64,000 bases of DNA, from the NCBI GenBank assembly GCA_007693385.1, contig REDR01000045.1:1-64000 (forward strand). Direction: 5' to 3'. The notes beneath the pieces are model-generated. The model saw only the letters and a list, made by a program, of their open reading frames with translations, made no database searches and had not been told where the DNA came from. The position numbers and the translations under genes are program-made. Of this stretch, positions 1-8,692 are shown in pieces. Position 1 is the first letter of the stretch. Each line of letters begins with the position of its first letter. The stretch is from Anaerolineaceae bacterium (GTDB taxonomy: Bacteria > Chloroflexota > Anaerolineae > Aggregatilineales > Phototrophicaceae).

Positions 1-90
1 CTCCAATAGCGTGACGGACTTTGCAATTCTCATTATATGGGCTTTTGTGAAGTCGTGCAAATGCGCTGAAATTGTCGCCGCGCCCGCACG

Positions 91-2004
91 TCATGAGATC
101 GCTTCGCGTTCCGTCGCCAGCAACGCATCGGCCAGCGCTTCGATGGCGGCGCTCTGTTTGCGGTACAGCGTGGCTTCACCGATGTATAGGCGGCGGGCGG
201 TGTCGCGTGCCTTCTTATTCTCCACGAAGCGCAGGGTGAGGATATTGTAGAACAGCCATTCTTGACTGCGGAAATCGCGCTCTCCATCCGGGCGCAGGCG
301 TTCCAGACAGTCGGTGAGGACATCGCGCAGGGCTTTGACGCCGTTATTCTCGTTTTCCGGTAGGCGATTCTGCACCGCCTGTAGTTCCAGCAGGCGGCTA
401 CTATTCAATCCCGGCCCGCCCCACCAGTGACGCAAGGCGGCGTGAACCTGCTCGATGACCTGTTCGCGTTCCGGCAACACCGAAAACATCTGAGCGTTAC
501 CGCGTCCTTGCCGGTATTCAACCACCGCCGCATCCAGACGGGTGAGCGTGAATTGCGGCAGAAGTCCTTCCAGCGCGGCGTAGACTTCGGTCTGCAATAG
601 CAAATCGTCCACCGTGCGGGCGGCGCGGCGCGTGAACACCTTCAGCATGATGTGGTCTTCGCGCTCGGTTTCTAGCTCGTCGCGGTTGGCCTGCACGCCC
701 ATCATGCCGATCAAAGCGCGGGCATCGGCTTGCTGGCTGACCGGGCGGCCACTGTAAAGCGGCACCACCCAATAATCATCATAGCGCTGGGCGACATACG
801 GCTGATCGCGGTGAAAGCGTTCGATCAAATCATTGATGTCATCCTGCAAGGACGCTTCGGAGAGCGTTACATCACCCACCGACTTGATGAACTCCGGCGT
901 GCGATCCGCCAGCAGAGCGACGAAAGCTACCTTCACGCGGAAGTAATCGCACACTGATTCCAGCGTCGCTTCTAGCAACTGTAACAGGTCGGTGCGCGTC
1001 AGCAGGCGCTCGCTGAGGTTCTGCAATTGCGCGAGTTGTTCATCGTTCTCTTGATTGTAGATCAGCAGGCGTTCCAGATAGGGCAGGCTGACATCGACGC
1101 CCCATTGCCACACAAGGATGACAGTGACCACCGCGAACGGCATGAAGTCGCGCCCGATGACGCCGACGATCTGCGTCGCCGGTTCGGTCAGCAGGATAAC
1201 CGCCAGCGCCAGCATCCCCGTCGCCGGGCCGACCAGCATGAAGCGCAATAAATCCGCCTTCACGATGCGATCCGGATGGCGCGAGCCGAAGAACGACAAC
1301 GGATAAGCCAGCAATAACAGCATCAAGATGACGATGATATTCGATAGATTGACCAGCGTCAGCGCCCCTAGTGTGAATTCCTGCGCGGGGGGCAACAGCG
1401 CCGAGTAGGGGAATATGCCGATCCCGGGCATCAGCAACGCCACCAGCAGATAAGTCATGCGGCGCTGGGTACTGCGCGTTAAGCATCTCTGCCGTGCCCG
1501 CCATGTGTTGAACATCGCCGCCGCGTTTGCGCCGATGAAGTAGGCGATGTACAGCGCGAAGAATCCGTGCGCCTGCAAGCTGACCACATCTTCCACGATG
1601 ATCGGCTCGATGAGGTTATCCGAAAATAACGCCAGAAACAGGAAGACCACGCCGAAAACATAAAGCAACCGCGCCACGCGCCGCCGCCGCCCGCGTGAGG
1701 CTAAGCCGGTTGTCGCTAGCAGGGCGTCCGATAGGTGGAACGTCGCCGCCGGAACGAAGGCCAGCCCCAGCCATTGCAGGCGCTTGATGTCCTGCCATGT
1801 TTCCAGCATCGGATCGAGGCCGGTCAGCACATCGCCGATGTAGACCACCGTCACACAGCCCAGCACGATAGCCGACACGCGGGCGACGCGGTTCATCAGA
1901 TTGCGCGTCAGGTTGTATAGCAAAAGAGACGCGGAGACGATGACGATGGTCGCCGCTAGAATATCATTTGTCGAAAAAAGCAATGCGTCAAAAAAGTCAC
2001 TCAT
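91..2004 (-). CDS. Membrane sensor with GAF-like region and C-terminal HTH-like tail
   Basis: A 637-residue protein. Roughly residues 10-310 hold about eight hydrophobic segments, followed by a coiled-coil-like linker (NEDEQLAQLQNLSERL) and a GAF-like region at about 330-480. There is no histidine kinase H-box or ATPase domain. The last 60 residues contain LRFVENKKARDTARRLYIG followed by EATLYRKQ, which reads like a sigma region 4 or LuxR-type helix-turn-helix. It is therefore probably a membrane sensor that may itself touch DNA or another protein; this is inference. It starts 27 bp after the GNAT gene on the same strand, so the two are probably co-transcribed. The start ATG has no strong ribosome-binding site. 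No specific family name is claimed. Confidence 0.72.
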   Translation of the reverse strand: MSDFFDALLFSTNDILAATIVIVSASLLLYNLTRNLMNRVARVSAIVLGCVTVVYIGDVLTGLDPMLETWQDIKRLQWLGLAFVPAATFHLSDALLATTGLASRGRRRRVARLLYVFGVVFLFLALFSDNLIEPIIVEDVVSLQAHGFFALYIAYFIGANAAAMFNTWRARQRCLTRSTQRRMTYLLVALLMPGIGIFPYSALLPPAQEFTLGALTLVNLSNIIVILMLLLLAYPLSFFGSRHPDRIVKADLLRFMLVGPATGMLALAVILLTEPATQIVGVIGRDFMPFAVVTVILVWQWGVDVSLPYLERLLIYNQENDEQLAQLQNLSERLLTRTDLLQLLEATLESVCDYFRVKVAFVALLADRTPEFIKSVGDVTLSEASLQDDINDLIERFHRDQPYVAQRYDDYWVVPLYSGRPVSQQADARALIGMMGVQANRDELETEREDHIMLKVFTRRAARTVDDLLLQTEVYAALEGLLPQFTLTRLDAAVVEYRQGRGNAQMFSVLPEREQVIEQVHAALRHWWGGPGLNSSRLLELQAVQNRLPENENNGVKALRDVLTDCLERLRPDGERDFRSQEWLFYNILTLRFVENKKARDTARRLYIGEATLYRKQSAAIEALADALLATEREAIS

Positions 2005-2031
2005 CAGTGGCGCTTGATCTGTTTGTTAAGG

Positions 2032-2583
2032 TCAACGGATGGACTTGCCGAAGAAGATGGCAATATCCCCATTGCGAAAGTATTGGTCATGGTAGCCGCA
2101 GAACGCCAGCCCGTGATGGCCGCAAAATGTGATGGCCGGATGGTTCTTGGTCTGGATTTCAAACACCAGTTGATCCAGATTTTGCTCTACTGCCCAGCGC
2201 GTCGCCACTTTGAACAAGCGCGTGCCGATTTTACTGCGGCGGTACGGGCGCGATATGACTAAATCCTGCACCCAGCCGGATTGATGCACCGGATCAGCCC
2301 GCATGGTCAAATAGCCTAGCGTCTCGCTTGCGCCGTCTTCATCGCGGTTGATGGCGACCAGAAAACACTGCGCGGCTTCTAGCGCCAGATGCAAACGACG
2401 GCTGTCTGCTGGATACGTGACCGGCATCGGACGCGGCAAGCGCTCCGAGCGAAAGACCACGCCGCGCCCCATCGTTTCCGGCTGGACGTGCATCTGCCAG
2501 ACGTGGGTCGTCTCGTAATCGTGATCCAGCGCCATACAGGACGGTATATCGTTGGTGGTCGCGTCGCGGATTTGTAGCGTCAT
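2032..2583 (-). CDS. GNAT family N-acetyltransferase
   Basis: A 183-residue protein beginning MTLQIRDATTNDIPSC, a typical GNAT N-terminal strand. The acetyl-CoA binding region is visible as VQDLVISRPYRRSKIGTRLF, an R/Q-x-x-G-x-G/A-like motif. It ends with FCGHHGLAFCGYHDQYF and a terminal beta strand. The family transfers an acetyl group from acetyl-CoA to an amine; the substrate cannot be read from sequence. The ATG at 2583 was chosen over an upstream extension because AGGA lies about 6 nt before it. It is probably co-transcribed with the downstream membrane sensor. Confidence 0.85.
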   Translation of the reverse strand: MTLQIRDATTNDIPSCMALDHDYETTHVWQMHVQPETMGRGVVFRSERLPRPMPVTYPADSRRLHLALEAAQCFLVAINRDEDGASETLGYLTMRADPVHQSGWVQDLVISRPYRRSKIGTRLFKVATRWAVEQNLDQLVFEIQTKNHPAITFCGHHGLAFCGYHDQYFRNGDIAIFFGKSIR

Positions 2584-2705
2584 CTGTTTTCCTGCGTGGT
2601 GGGCAAAACACACACCGGACTCACGAAAGCCCGGCGCACTACTTCTGATTATCGTGCCGAAAGGCGGCCTGTCAAGTGTAGCATGATTCGCCACCGGTCA
2701 TCACC

Positions 2706-2735
2706 TTGACATAAACCGCCGCTAACGCCTATAAT
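2706..2735 (+). promoter_or_regulatory. Strong sigma-70-type promoter of rpmF
   Basis: TTGACA at 2706-2711 and TATAAT at 2730-2735 are both perfect consensus hexamers separated by 18 bp. They lie about 40 bp upstream of the L32 gene. A high-output promoter is expected for a ribosomal protein gene. Confidence 0.85.
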
Positions 2736-2775
2736 CGCATGTCTTAATGTGGATAAAAACGAGAAGGGAATCGTC

Positions 2776-2964
2776 ATGGGGCCGCTACCGAAGCGCAAAA
2801 TCAGCAAGACCCGCCGCAACAAGCGGCGCACGCACGATAAAATTTCCTTGCCCAATCTGATCTATGATGCCAACACTGACGAGTATCGTCTGGCGCATCA
2901 CGTCGGCAAGACTTCCGGTATGTACAAAGGTCGTCAGGTCATTGAGCCGGAAGACGAAGATTAG
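2776..2964 (+). CDS. rpmF: 50S ribosomal protein L32, cysteine-free form
   Basis: A 62-residue basic protein starting MGPLPKRKISKTRRNKRR, with the L32 C-terminal motif YKGRQVI. L32 binds 23S rRNA in the large subunit. The two CxxC pairs that hold zinc in most L32 proteins are replaced here: Y30-D31-A32-N33 and G44-K45-T46-S47. There is no Cys in the protein, so it is the zinc-independent (C-minus) type. The start at 2776 has AAGGGA about 7 nt upstream; an in-frame TTG further upstream is less likely. It is followed by a terminator and then fabD. Confidence 0.93.
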   Translation: MGPLPKRKISKTRRNKRRTHDKISLPNLIYDANTDEYRLAHHVGKTSGMYKGRQVIEPEDED

Positions 2965-2992
2965 CCCAACATCGGGCATACAAAACAGATGA

Positions 2993-3028
2993 GCCGTGCC
3001 CGCGTTCCCGTTGGCGCGGCTTTTTTTT
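2993..3028 (+). terminator. Rho-independent terminator after rpmF
   Basis: GCCGTGCC (2993-3000) pairs with GGCGCGGC (3013-3020) with one G-U pair, followed directly by eight T. It lies between the rpmF stop and fabD, so it may act as a full or partial terminator that lets most transcripts carry only L32. Confidence 0.8.
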
Positions 3029-3065
3029 CGCTTTTTAACGTCAATCAAACCGTGAGGAGGACGTG

Positions 3066-4007
3066 ATGGACTGGTCGCAGACCGCATTTATTTTTCCCGG
3101 ACAAGGCTCGCAGAAGGTCGGCATGGGCGCTGATTTCTACGCGACATCGCCCGCCGCTAAAGCGATATTTGACGAAGCCGACGACGTGCTAGAAACCGGC
3201 TTCAGCGCGTTGATCTTTGAAGGTCCGGCGGCGGAACTGGACGACACATACAACACACAGGCGGCGCTGTATGTGTGCGGCGTGGCGGGGTTGGCCGCGC
3301 TACAGGAAGCCATCCCGACGGCGCGGGCGATCTGTCTGGCCGGTCACAGTCTGGGCGAATTCACCGCATTGACCGCTAGCGGGGCGCTATCCTTCGCGGA
3401 TGGTTTGCGGCTGGTGCGTGAGCGTGGCCGCTTGATGCGCGAAGCCGGTCAGCGCAACGCGGGGGCGATGGCCGCCTTGCTGGGGGCGTCGCTGGATGTC
3501 GCGCATGAAATCTGCACGGCGGCCACCTTACAGACTTCTGCGCCGGTCGTCATCGCTAACGACAATTGCCCGGGACAGGTGGTGATTAGCGGCGCGATAC
3601 CCGCCGTAGACCGCGCCATCGCGCTGGCCGCGCAGAAGGGAGTCTCGCGGGCGGTCAAGCTGGCGGTCAGCGTCGCCGCCCATTCGCCTTTGATGGCTTC
3701 CTCTGCCGATGCTTTCCGCGAAACGCTGGCGCAAACGCCGATTAATCCGCCGCAGATTCCGGTCTATGGCAACGTCAGCGCCGCGCCGTTGGCCGATGTG
3801 GACGCCATCCGCGCCGAGCTAGACCGGCAGTTGACCGAGCCGGTACGCTGGACGCCGAGCGTGCAGGCGATGATACGCGATGGCGCGGTGAACTTCGTGG
3901 AGATTGGTGCGGGGAATGTGCTGGCCGGTCTGGTCAAGCGCATTGAACGCAAGGCGGGGCGCTATGTGGTGGAGGATATGGCGGGTGTCTCCGCGCTGGC
4001 CGGATGA
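3066..4007 (+). CDS. fabD: Malonyl-CoA:ACP S-malonyltransferase
   Basis: A 313-residue protein of usual FabD length that moves the malonyl group from CoA to acyl carrier protein to feed fatty acid chain elongation. The N-terminus has FPGQGSQKVGMG, typical of acyltransferases. The catalytic serine is in GHSLGE at residue 95, and the active-site His lies in the AAHSPLM motif near residue 200. Start: AGGAGG lies 5 nt before the ATG at 3066; a GTG one codon upstream is too close to it. The pairing with rpmF is conserved in many bacteria, but plsX and fabH are missing between them here. Confidence 0.95.
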   Translation: MDWSQTAFIFPGQGSQKVGMGADFYATSPAAKAIFDEADDVLETGFSALIFEGPAAELDDTYNTQAALYVCGVAGLAALQEAIPTARAICLAGHSLGEFTALTASGALSFADGLRLVRERGRLMREAGQRNAGAMAALLGASLDVAHEICTAATLQTSAPVVIANDNCPGQVVISGAIPAVDRAIALAAQKGVSRAVKLAVSVAAHSPLMASSADAFRETLAQTPINPPQIPVYGNVSAAPLADVDAIRAELDRQLTEPVRWTPSVQAMIRDGAVNFVEIGAGNVLAGLVKRIERKAGRYVVEDMAGVSALAG

Positions 4008-4125
4008 CCGCGCCGCGCCCGCTTTCAACGCGAACGCTCATTTATCGCAAAGCGGCGTTTAACGTCAATGCGCTACGTTTGGCGGACACACGTTATCAAA
4101 AAGTATCCGCAAAGGAAAATGCACT

Positions 4126-4941
4126 ATGTCCGCACAAGCATCCGCACCTGATGCGCCGGTTGATGCGCCGGATAGCGTCTTTGAAGGCTTAAAGCGCTTT
4201 AACCTCATCATGGGCGTGTTCCATCTGGTACAGGGCATCGCTATGATCGTCCTGAGTACCGATTTCACGTTCACCGTCACGACGCTGTATCTTCGCGCTG
4301 TACAGCCGGAAGAAGGTCAGCTATTTCTGGAGCAAAATCTACAGGACGCCTTCGACGTGCCGTTCGGCCCGGCGGTGGCGTTGTTCCTGCTGATTTCCGC
4401 CGTCGCGCATTTCCTCATCGCCACAGTCGGCTATGACCGCTACGTTAAGGGACTCAAGAACAACATCAATCAAGCGCGGTGGTACGAGTATGCGCTCAGT
4501 TCGTCGTTGATGATCGTGCTGATCGGGATGCTGGTCGGCATCTATGACCTGTCCACGTTGATTCTGCTGTTCGGCCTGAACGCGATGATGAACCTGTTCG
4601 GCCTGATGATGGAACTGCACAACCAGACCACCAAGAAAACCGACTGGACGGCGTACATTTACGGCTGTATCGCCGGTCTCATCCCGTGGATCGTGATTAT
4701 CCTGTATCTGGTTGGCGCGGCGCAGTCCGTCGATACCGAAGTCCCGGGCTTCGTGTACGCGATCATCGCCTCGATTTTCGTGTTCTTCAACATCTTCGCG
4801 CTGAATATGTTCTTGCAATATAAGCGCATCGGCCCGTGGAAGGAATATCTGTTCGGGGAGCGTTCGTACATTGTGCTTTCGCTGGTGGCGAAGTCGGCGC
4901 TGGCGTGGCAAATCTGGTTCGGCCAGCTACAGCCCGCCTAG
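4126..4941 (+). CDS. Heliorhodopsin
   Basis: A 271-residue protein with seven hydrophobic helices. The last helix has YIVLSLVAKSALAWQI, the heliorhodopsin signature, with the retinal Schiff-base Lys at 256. Helix C has RWYEYALSSSLMIVL, placing the counterion at Glu121. His33 (GVFHLVQ) and His95 (VAHFLIA) match the two histidines known in the family. Other conserved stretches are GCIAGLIPWI and GERSYIVL. Heliorhodopsins bind all-trans retinal, sit inverted in the membrane (N-terminus cytoplasmic) and have slow photocycles; their role is mostly unsettled. The AAAGGA site is well placed before ATG. The gene stands alone between fabD and psuG; no carotenoid or retinal synthesis gene is in the window. 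Confidence 0.96.
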   Translation: MSAQASAPDAPVDAPDSVFEGLKRFNLIMGVFHLVQGIAMIVLSTDFTFTVTTLYLRAVQPEEGQLFLEQNLQDAFDVPFGPAVALFLLISAVAHFLIATVGYDRYVKGLKNNINQARWYEYALSSSLMIVLIGMLVGIYDLSTLILLFGLNAMMNLFGLMMELHNQTTKKTDWTAYIYGCIAGLIPWIVIILYLVGAAQSVDTEVPGFVYAIIASIFVFFNIFALNMFLQYKRIGPWKEYLFGERSYIVLSLVAKSALAWQIWFGQLQPA

Positions 4942-5071
4942 AACGCGGCGCGTTGCGTCAATAATCGAAATAAACATCAGATGCGCGGGGACGGCCTGAC
5001 GGTTGTCGCCGCGCTGTGTTATCATCTGGCATGATCGAATCAATCGGACGAACGAAAGTATAGAGACACTC

Positions 5072-5977
5072 ATGCAATTGCATTATGCCGAAGAAGTGCG
5101 CGACGCGCTGGCCGAAGGCCGTCCGGTGGTCGCGCTGGAATCGACTGTTATCTCACACGGTTTGCCGTTCCCGCACAATGCGGAAATCGCCGCCAACATG
5201 CAATCCGCCATCCGTGCGGAAGGCGCGGTGCCGGCCACGATCGCGGTATTGGGCGGTAAAATTCACGTCGGGTTATCCGACGAGCAAATCCATCATCTAG
5301 CAACCGCGCCCGACATCCGCAAATGTAGCCGCCGCGATTTCAGCATCGCTGTCGGCCTCAAGCAGGACGCGGCGACCACCGTCGCCGGTACGATGATCGT
5401 CGCGCATCAAGCGGGGATTCGCGTGTTTGCGACCGGCGGCATCGGCGGCGTGCATCGCGGCCACCCGTTCGACGTATCCGCCGACCTGATCGAGCTAGGG
5501 CGCACGCCGGTCGCGGTGGTCTGTGCGGGCGCGAAGTCCATCCTCGATCTACCGCTAACGCTGGAAGTGCTGGAAACGCAGGGCGTGCCGGTGCTGGCTT
5601 ACGGCGCGGACACGTTCCCGTCGTTTTATACCCGCGAGAGCGGGCTGGCGGTTGATGAGCGCATCGACACGCCACAACAGGCGGCGGACATCATCCACGC
5701 CAGCTTATCGCTAGGGTTGGGGCATGGCGTGTTGATCGCGGTGCCCGTCGCGCCGGAATACGAGATGCACGCGGCGCAGGCCGAAGAAGCCATCCAGCAG
5801 GCAGTAGCCGAAGCTGACGCGCAGGGCATACACGGCAAAGACGTGACGCCGTTCATCCTGTCGCGCATGGGCGAATTAACCGATGGGCAGGCACGAGCGA
5901 CCAACACCGCGCTATTGCAGAATAACGCCCGCATCGGCGGGCAGATCGCCGTCGCGTTAAGCGCCCGCGACGCTTGA
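5072..5977 (+). CDS. psuG: Pseudouridine-5'-phosphate glycosidase
   Basis: A 301-residue protein that reversibly cleaves pseudouridine 5'-phosphate to uracil and ribose 5-phosphate. It has the family motifs VALESTVISHGLPFPHN near the N-terminus, KCSRRDF, and VFATGGIGGVHRG; the Lys in the middle of the protein is expected to carry the covalent sugar adduct. Start: MQLHYAEEV at 5072 begins at the usual family N-terminus; the 23 residues upstream look non-family. It ends next to a PfkB kinase (see there), the arrangement in which a pseudouridine kinase supplies its substrate. Confidence 0.95.
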   Translation: MQLHYAEEVRDALAEGRPVVALESTVISHGLPFPHNAEIAANMQSAIRAEGAVPATIAVLGGKIHVGLSDEQIHHLATAPDIRKCSRRDFSIAVGLKQDAATTVAGTMIVAHQAGIRVFATGGIGGVHRGHPFDVSADLIELGRTPVAVVCAGAKSILDLPLTLEVLETQGVPVLAYGADTFPSFYTRESGLAVDERIDTPQQAADIIHASLSLGLGHGVLIAVPVAPEYEMHAAQAEEAIQQAVAEADAQGIHGKDVTPFILSRMGELTDGQARATNTALLQNNARIGGQIAVALSARDA

Positions 5978-5985
5978 TTCAACCG

Positions 5986-6891
5986 ATGGACGCGATACGC
6001 ATCGTTGGCACGGGCGCGGTTTTTATTGACGACATCGTTCTGCCGGATGGTCAAACCCACATGGGCACGCTGGGCGGCGGGACGGTTCACGCTTTGCTGG
6101 GTGCGGCGCTGTGGGACGAGCGTCCGGGGTTATCGGCGTTTGTCGGCGCGGATTTGCCGCCGGATGTGCGCCCGTTTCTGGCTCAACATCTGAATCTGGA
6201 TGGCCTGATCGCGTTGCCGACGCCGCAGGCGCGAGCGTGGCAGATATTCGAGCATGACGGCACGCGCCGCGAATTGCACCGCGTCGAATCGGCGCATATG
6301 ACGCCGTTCATCAGTGGCACGAACCCCGACCATCTACCGGCGCATTATCGGCGGGCGGATGGCTATTTCCTGCTACTCGGCTTTGATGATCCGGCTGTGT
6401 GGGGCGATCTGCCCGGCCTCAAGCTGTGGGAGCCGAATCAATTGGCGATGCTATCCGGCGGGCGCGATGACGTGTGCCGCGTCCTGTCGATCCTGTCGCC
6501 GGATGTGGTATCGCCCAACCTCAGCGAAGCTCGCATGATCTACGGCGAACGCTCGCCGCATGAATTGCTGGATTGTCTGCTGGCGGACGGGGCGCGGGCG
6601 GTGGCGTTACGCATGGGGCGGGATGGTTCGCTGGTGGTGGCGTGTGGCGGGACGCCGGTGCATGTGCCCGCGTTTCATGTGGAAGCCGTCCGCGATGAGA
6701 CCGGCGCGGGCAATACATACAACGGCGCATTTCTGGCCGGGATGGTGGCCGGACGCCCCCTCACGGAATGCGCGGTGATGGGCACGGTGGCCGCCTCTTT
6801 TTGTGTGGAGCAGGTCGGCGTGATTGATCCGGCACAGATCAGCCACGCCGAACGCTCTGCGCGTTATCGTCGGCTTATGCTTTCGCTTTGA
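5986..6891 (+). CDS. PfkB-family carbohydrate kinase, possible pseudouridine kinase
   Basis: A 301-residue PfkB kinase (ATP plus sugar or nucleoside to phosphate ester and ADP). The N-terminus MDAIRIVGTGAVFIDDIV and the C-terminal DETGAGNTYNG motif are visible. The usual GAGD catalytic Asp is Asn here (N243), a variant that also occurs in some PfkB branches. It starts 8 bp after psuG (ATG 5986), or overlaps it from a TTG at 5974. The neighbour suggests a psuK role, but the substitution makes that uncertain. Its end overlaps the convergent M20 gene by 17 bp. Confidence 0.82.
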   Translation: MDAIRIVGTGAVFIDDIVLPDGQTHMGTLGGGTVHALLGAALWDERPGLSAFVGADLPPDVRPFLAQHLNLDGLIALPTPQARAWQIFEHDGTRRELHRVESAHMTPFISGTNPDHLPAHYRRADGYFLLLGFDDPAVWGDLPGLKLWEPNQLAMLSGGRDDVCRVLSILSPDVVSPNLSEARMIYGERSPHELLDCLLADGARAVALRMGRDGSLVVACGGTPVHVPAFHVEAVRDETGAGNTYNGAFLAGMVAGRPLTECAVMGTVAASFCVEQVGVIDPAQISHAERSARYRRLMLSL

Positions 6892-8053
6892 GCAAGCGCA
6901 ACGCGGCATCAACCATTATTGCCGCGCCCAGTTTGAACGGCTCTTCGCTGATGTCAAATATCGGGCTGTGGTGCGGGCGATGTACGTCGTCCAGCTTCGC
7001 GCCGAGTATGAACATCGTGCCCGGCGCGGCCTGCGTCATGTACGCGAAGTCCTCCGCGCCCATCATCGGCGGGATTTCGTACACTTTCTCCGCGCCGACG
7101 TATGTCGCGGCCACCTCGCGCACCAGATCAACCACCGCCGGATCGTTGTAAAGCGGCGGGTAGCCGCGTTCGATCAGCAGATCGTAGTCGCCGCCCAGCG
7201 CCCGCGCCACACCGAGCGCCGCGTCCAGTTCCGTGTGAATCTGGTCGCGCAGATCGGCGTCAAACGTGCGGATCGTGCCTTTGAGCTTGACCTCGTGCGG
7301 GATGACGTTATTCGCGTCGCCGCCATTGATCGCGCCGATGGTGATGACCGACGCGCCGAGCGGGTCGGTGCGCCGTGACCGGATGCCCTGTATCGCGTTG
7401 ATGACCTGTGCGCTGATGAAGATGGGGTCAATGCCGGTGTGCGGCATCGCGCCGTGTGTGCCCACGCCTTTGATGGTGGCGAAGAACGTATCCACCGCCG
7501 CCGCCGCGTATTCCGGCGTTATGGCGATTTCGCCCACTGGACGCATACTATCGACGTGTAAGGCCAGCGTCGCCGTCACACCGTCCAACGCACCATCTTC
7601 GATCATCCGTACCGCGCCGCTTTTGATCTCGGTATCCCAGCGTTCTTCGCTCGGCTGAAACAGCAGGCGAATCTCGCCGGGCGGACGCTCGGATTCCGGC
7701 ATGGCCGTCAACAGCTTGGCGACGCCCAGCAGAATCGCGGTGTGCGCGTCGTGGCCGCAGGCGTGCATCTTGCCGGGTATGGTGGACTTATACGGCGCGT
7801 CTACCGCTTCATGGATGGGCAGGGCGTCCATATCGCCGCGAATCCCGATGACCGGACTGCCACTGCCGATGCTGACCACAACGCCGGTTCTGCCGACGCC
7901 GGTCTGCGGTTCTAGGCCGAGCTTGCGTAACTCGTCGGCGACGATCTGCGCGGTGCGCGTCTCCTCGAAGCCGAGTTCGGGGTGGGCGTGGAAGTCGCGC
8001 CGCCATTCGATCATATCTTCTTCGATGGCGCGGGCTTGCTCCAATAGTTGCAT
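6875..8053 (-). CDS. M20 family metal-dependent amidohydrolase
   Basis: A 392-residue M20D peptidase-family protein of the hippurate hydrolase or N-acyl-amino-acid amidohydrolase type. These cytoplasmic enzymes remove acyl groups from amino acids, using two metal ions. Motifs: FHAHPELGFEE, GIRGDMDALPI, and the metal site MHACGHDAHTA with Cys99 and His101. Later landmarks are HVDSMRPVG and MMGAEDFAYM. Start: the ATG at 8053 has AGGAGA 8 nt upstream; a longer reading to 8119 lacks this. The exact substrate cannot be assigned. Confidence 0.92.
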   Translation of the reverse strand: MQLLEQARAIEEDMIEWRRDFHAHPELGFEETRTAQIVADELRKLGLEPQTGVGRTGVVVSIGSGSPVIGIRGDMDALPIHEAVDAPYKSTIPGKMHACGHDAHTAILLGVAKLLTAMPESERPPGEIRLLFQPSEERWDTEIKSGAVRMIEDGALDGVTATLALHVDSMRPVGEIAITPEYAAAAVDTFFATIKGVGTHGAMPHTGIDPIFISAQVINAIQGIRSRRTDPLGASVITIGAINGGDANNVIPHEVKLKGTIRTFDADLRDQIHTELDAALGVARALGGDYDLLIERGYPPLYNDPAVVDLVREVAATYVGAEKVYEIPPMMGAEDFAYMTQAAPGTMFILGAKLDDVHRPHHSPIFDISEEPFKLGAAIMVDAALRLLKAKA

Positions 8054-8118
8054 GGTCAGTTTCTCCTGTGTGTATTGTATGTCGCCGTAACTACCCGGAT
8101 ATTTTCTTTTGCCTTGCA

Positions 8119-8667
8119 TCAGACCGAACTTCGCCTCTGTGTAGCGTCGTGGACGGCATTCAGCAAGATTTTTGAGCGCGTCGCGTAGTAAACATGGTAG
8201 TAGTCGCCATCAATGAAAGCGTTGTATATCTGGCGCGATACCTGAAATCGGACTTCGTTGATGATGATTTGATACACTCTTGATCTGTTTGAGCCTGTCA
8301 CGTGGCGGCGGATGTGGCCTGCTTGGACTGCTACCGCGTCACTGCTCAAGTCGTTGGAGATCAACGAGATGGTGTATGTCTTGTACGCGATGATGCCACC
8401 GAACAACACCAGCATGATCAATTCTATCAGGCCGACTTCGCTTAAACTTGATGGAAGATCGTCCCGGATAAGCCATATAAAGCCACCCACGAGCAACACA
8501 ACCACCACATAGAATAGCAGAGCGAGCCGCCGTTCGCGCCGCAAGATGTCCTTCTGGCGGTCACTCATGCGGCCACTGCGATTAAACAGCATGTCATCCT
8601 GCGAGACGCCGAGCAGGTTCATCACGTCATCCGGGCCGGGCGGTGTATTGCTGAACAGACGCATCAT
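8119..8667 (-). CDS. Small two-helix membrane protein, unknown function
   Basis: A 182-residue protein not recognised as a known family. Two membrane segments are clear: LALLFYVVVVLLVGGFIWLI near 48-67, and LIELIMLVLFGGIIAYKTY near 80-98. The N-terminal 45 residues are hydrophilic. The C-terminal 80 residues form a soluble part with YQIIINEVRFQVSRQIYNAF, which resembles cytoplasmic domains of small membrane proteins with a beta-sandwich, though this is a guess. GGGAG lies about 8 nt before the start. It sits between cystathionine beta-synthase and the M20 gene on the same strand. Confidence 0.7.
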   Translation of the reverse strand: MMRLFSNTPPGPDDVMNLLGVSQDDMLFNRSGRMSDRQKDILRRERRLALLFYVVVVLLVGGFIWLIRDDLPSSLSEVGLIELIMLVLFGGIIAYKTYTISLISNDLSSDAVAVQAGHIRRHVTGSNRSRVYQIIINEVRFQVSRQIYNAFIDGDYYHVYYATRSKILLNAVHDATQRRSSV

Positions 8668-8692
8668 AGCGCAATCTCCCGTTTTCTACCGC

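Noticed and set aside
4339-4911. A 190-residue open frame on the minus strand inside the heliorhodopsin gene
   Set aside because: It is antisense to a clear heliorhodopsin, with low-complexity His and Gln composition typical of a shadow of GC-rich code.
4126-4941. Proton-pumping (type 1) rhodopsin
   Set aside because: The helix C DTE or DTD pump motif is missing, and the sequence follows the heliorhodopsin pattern.
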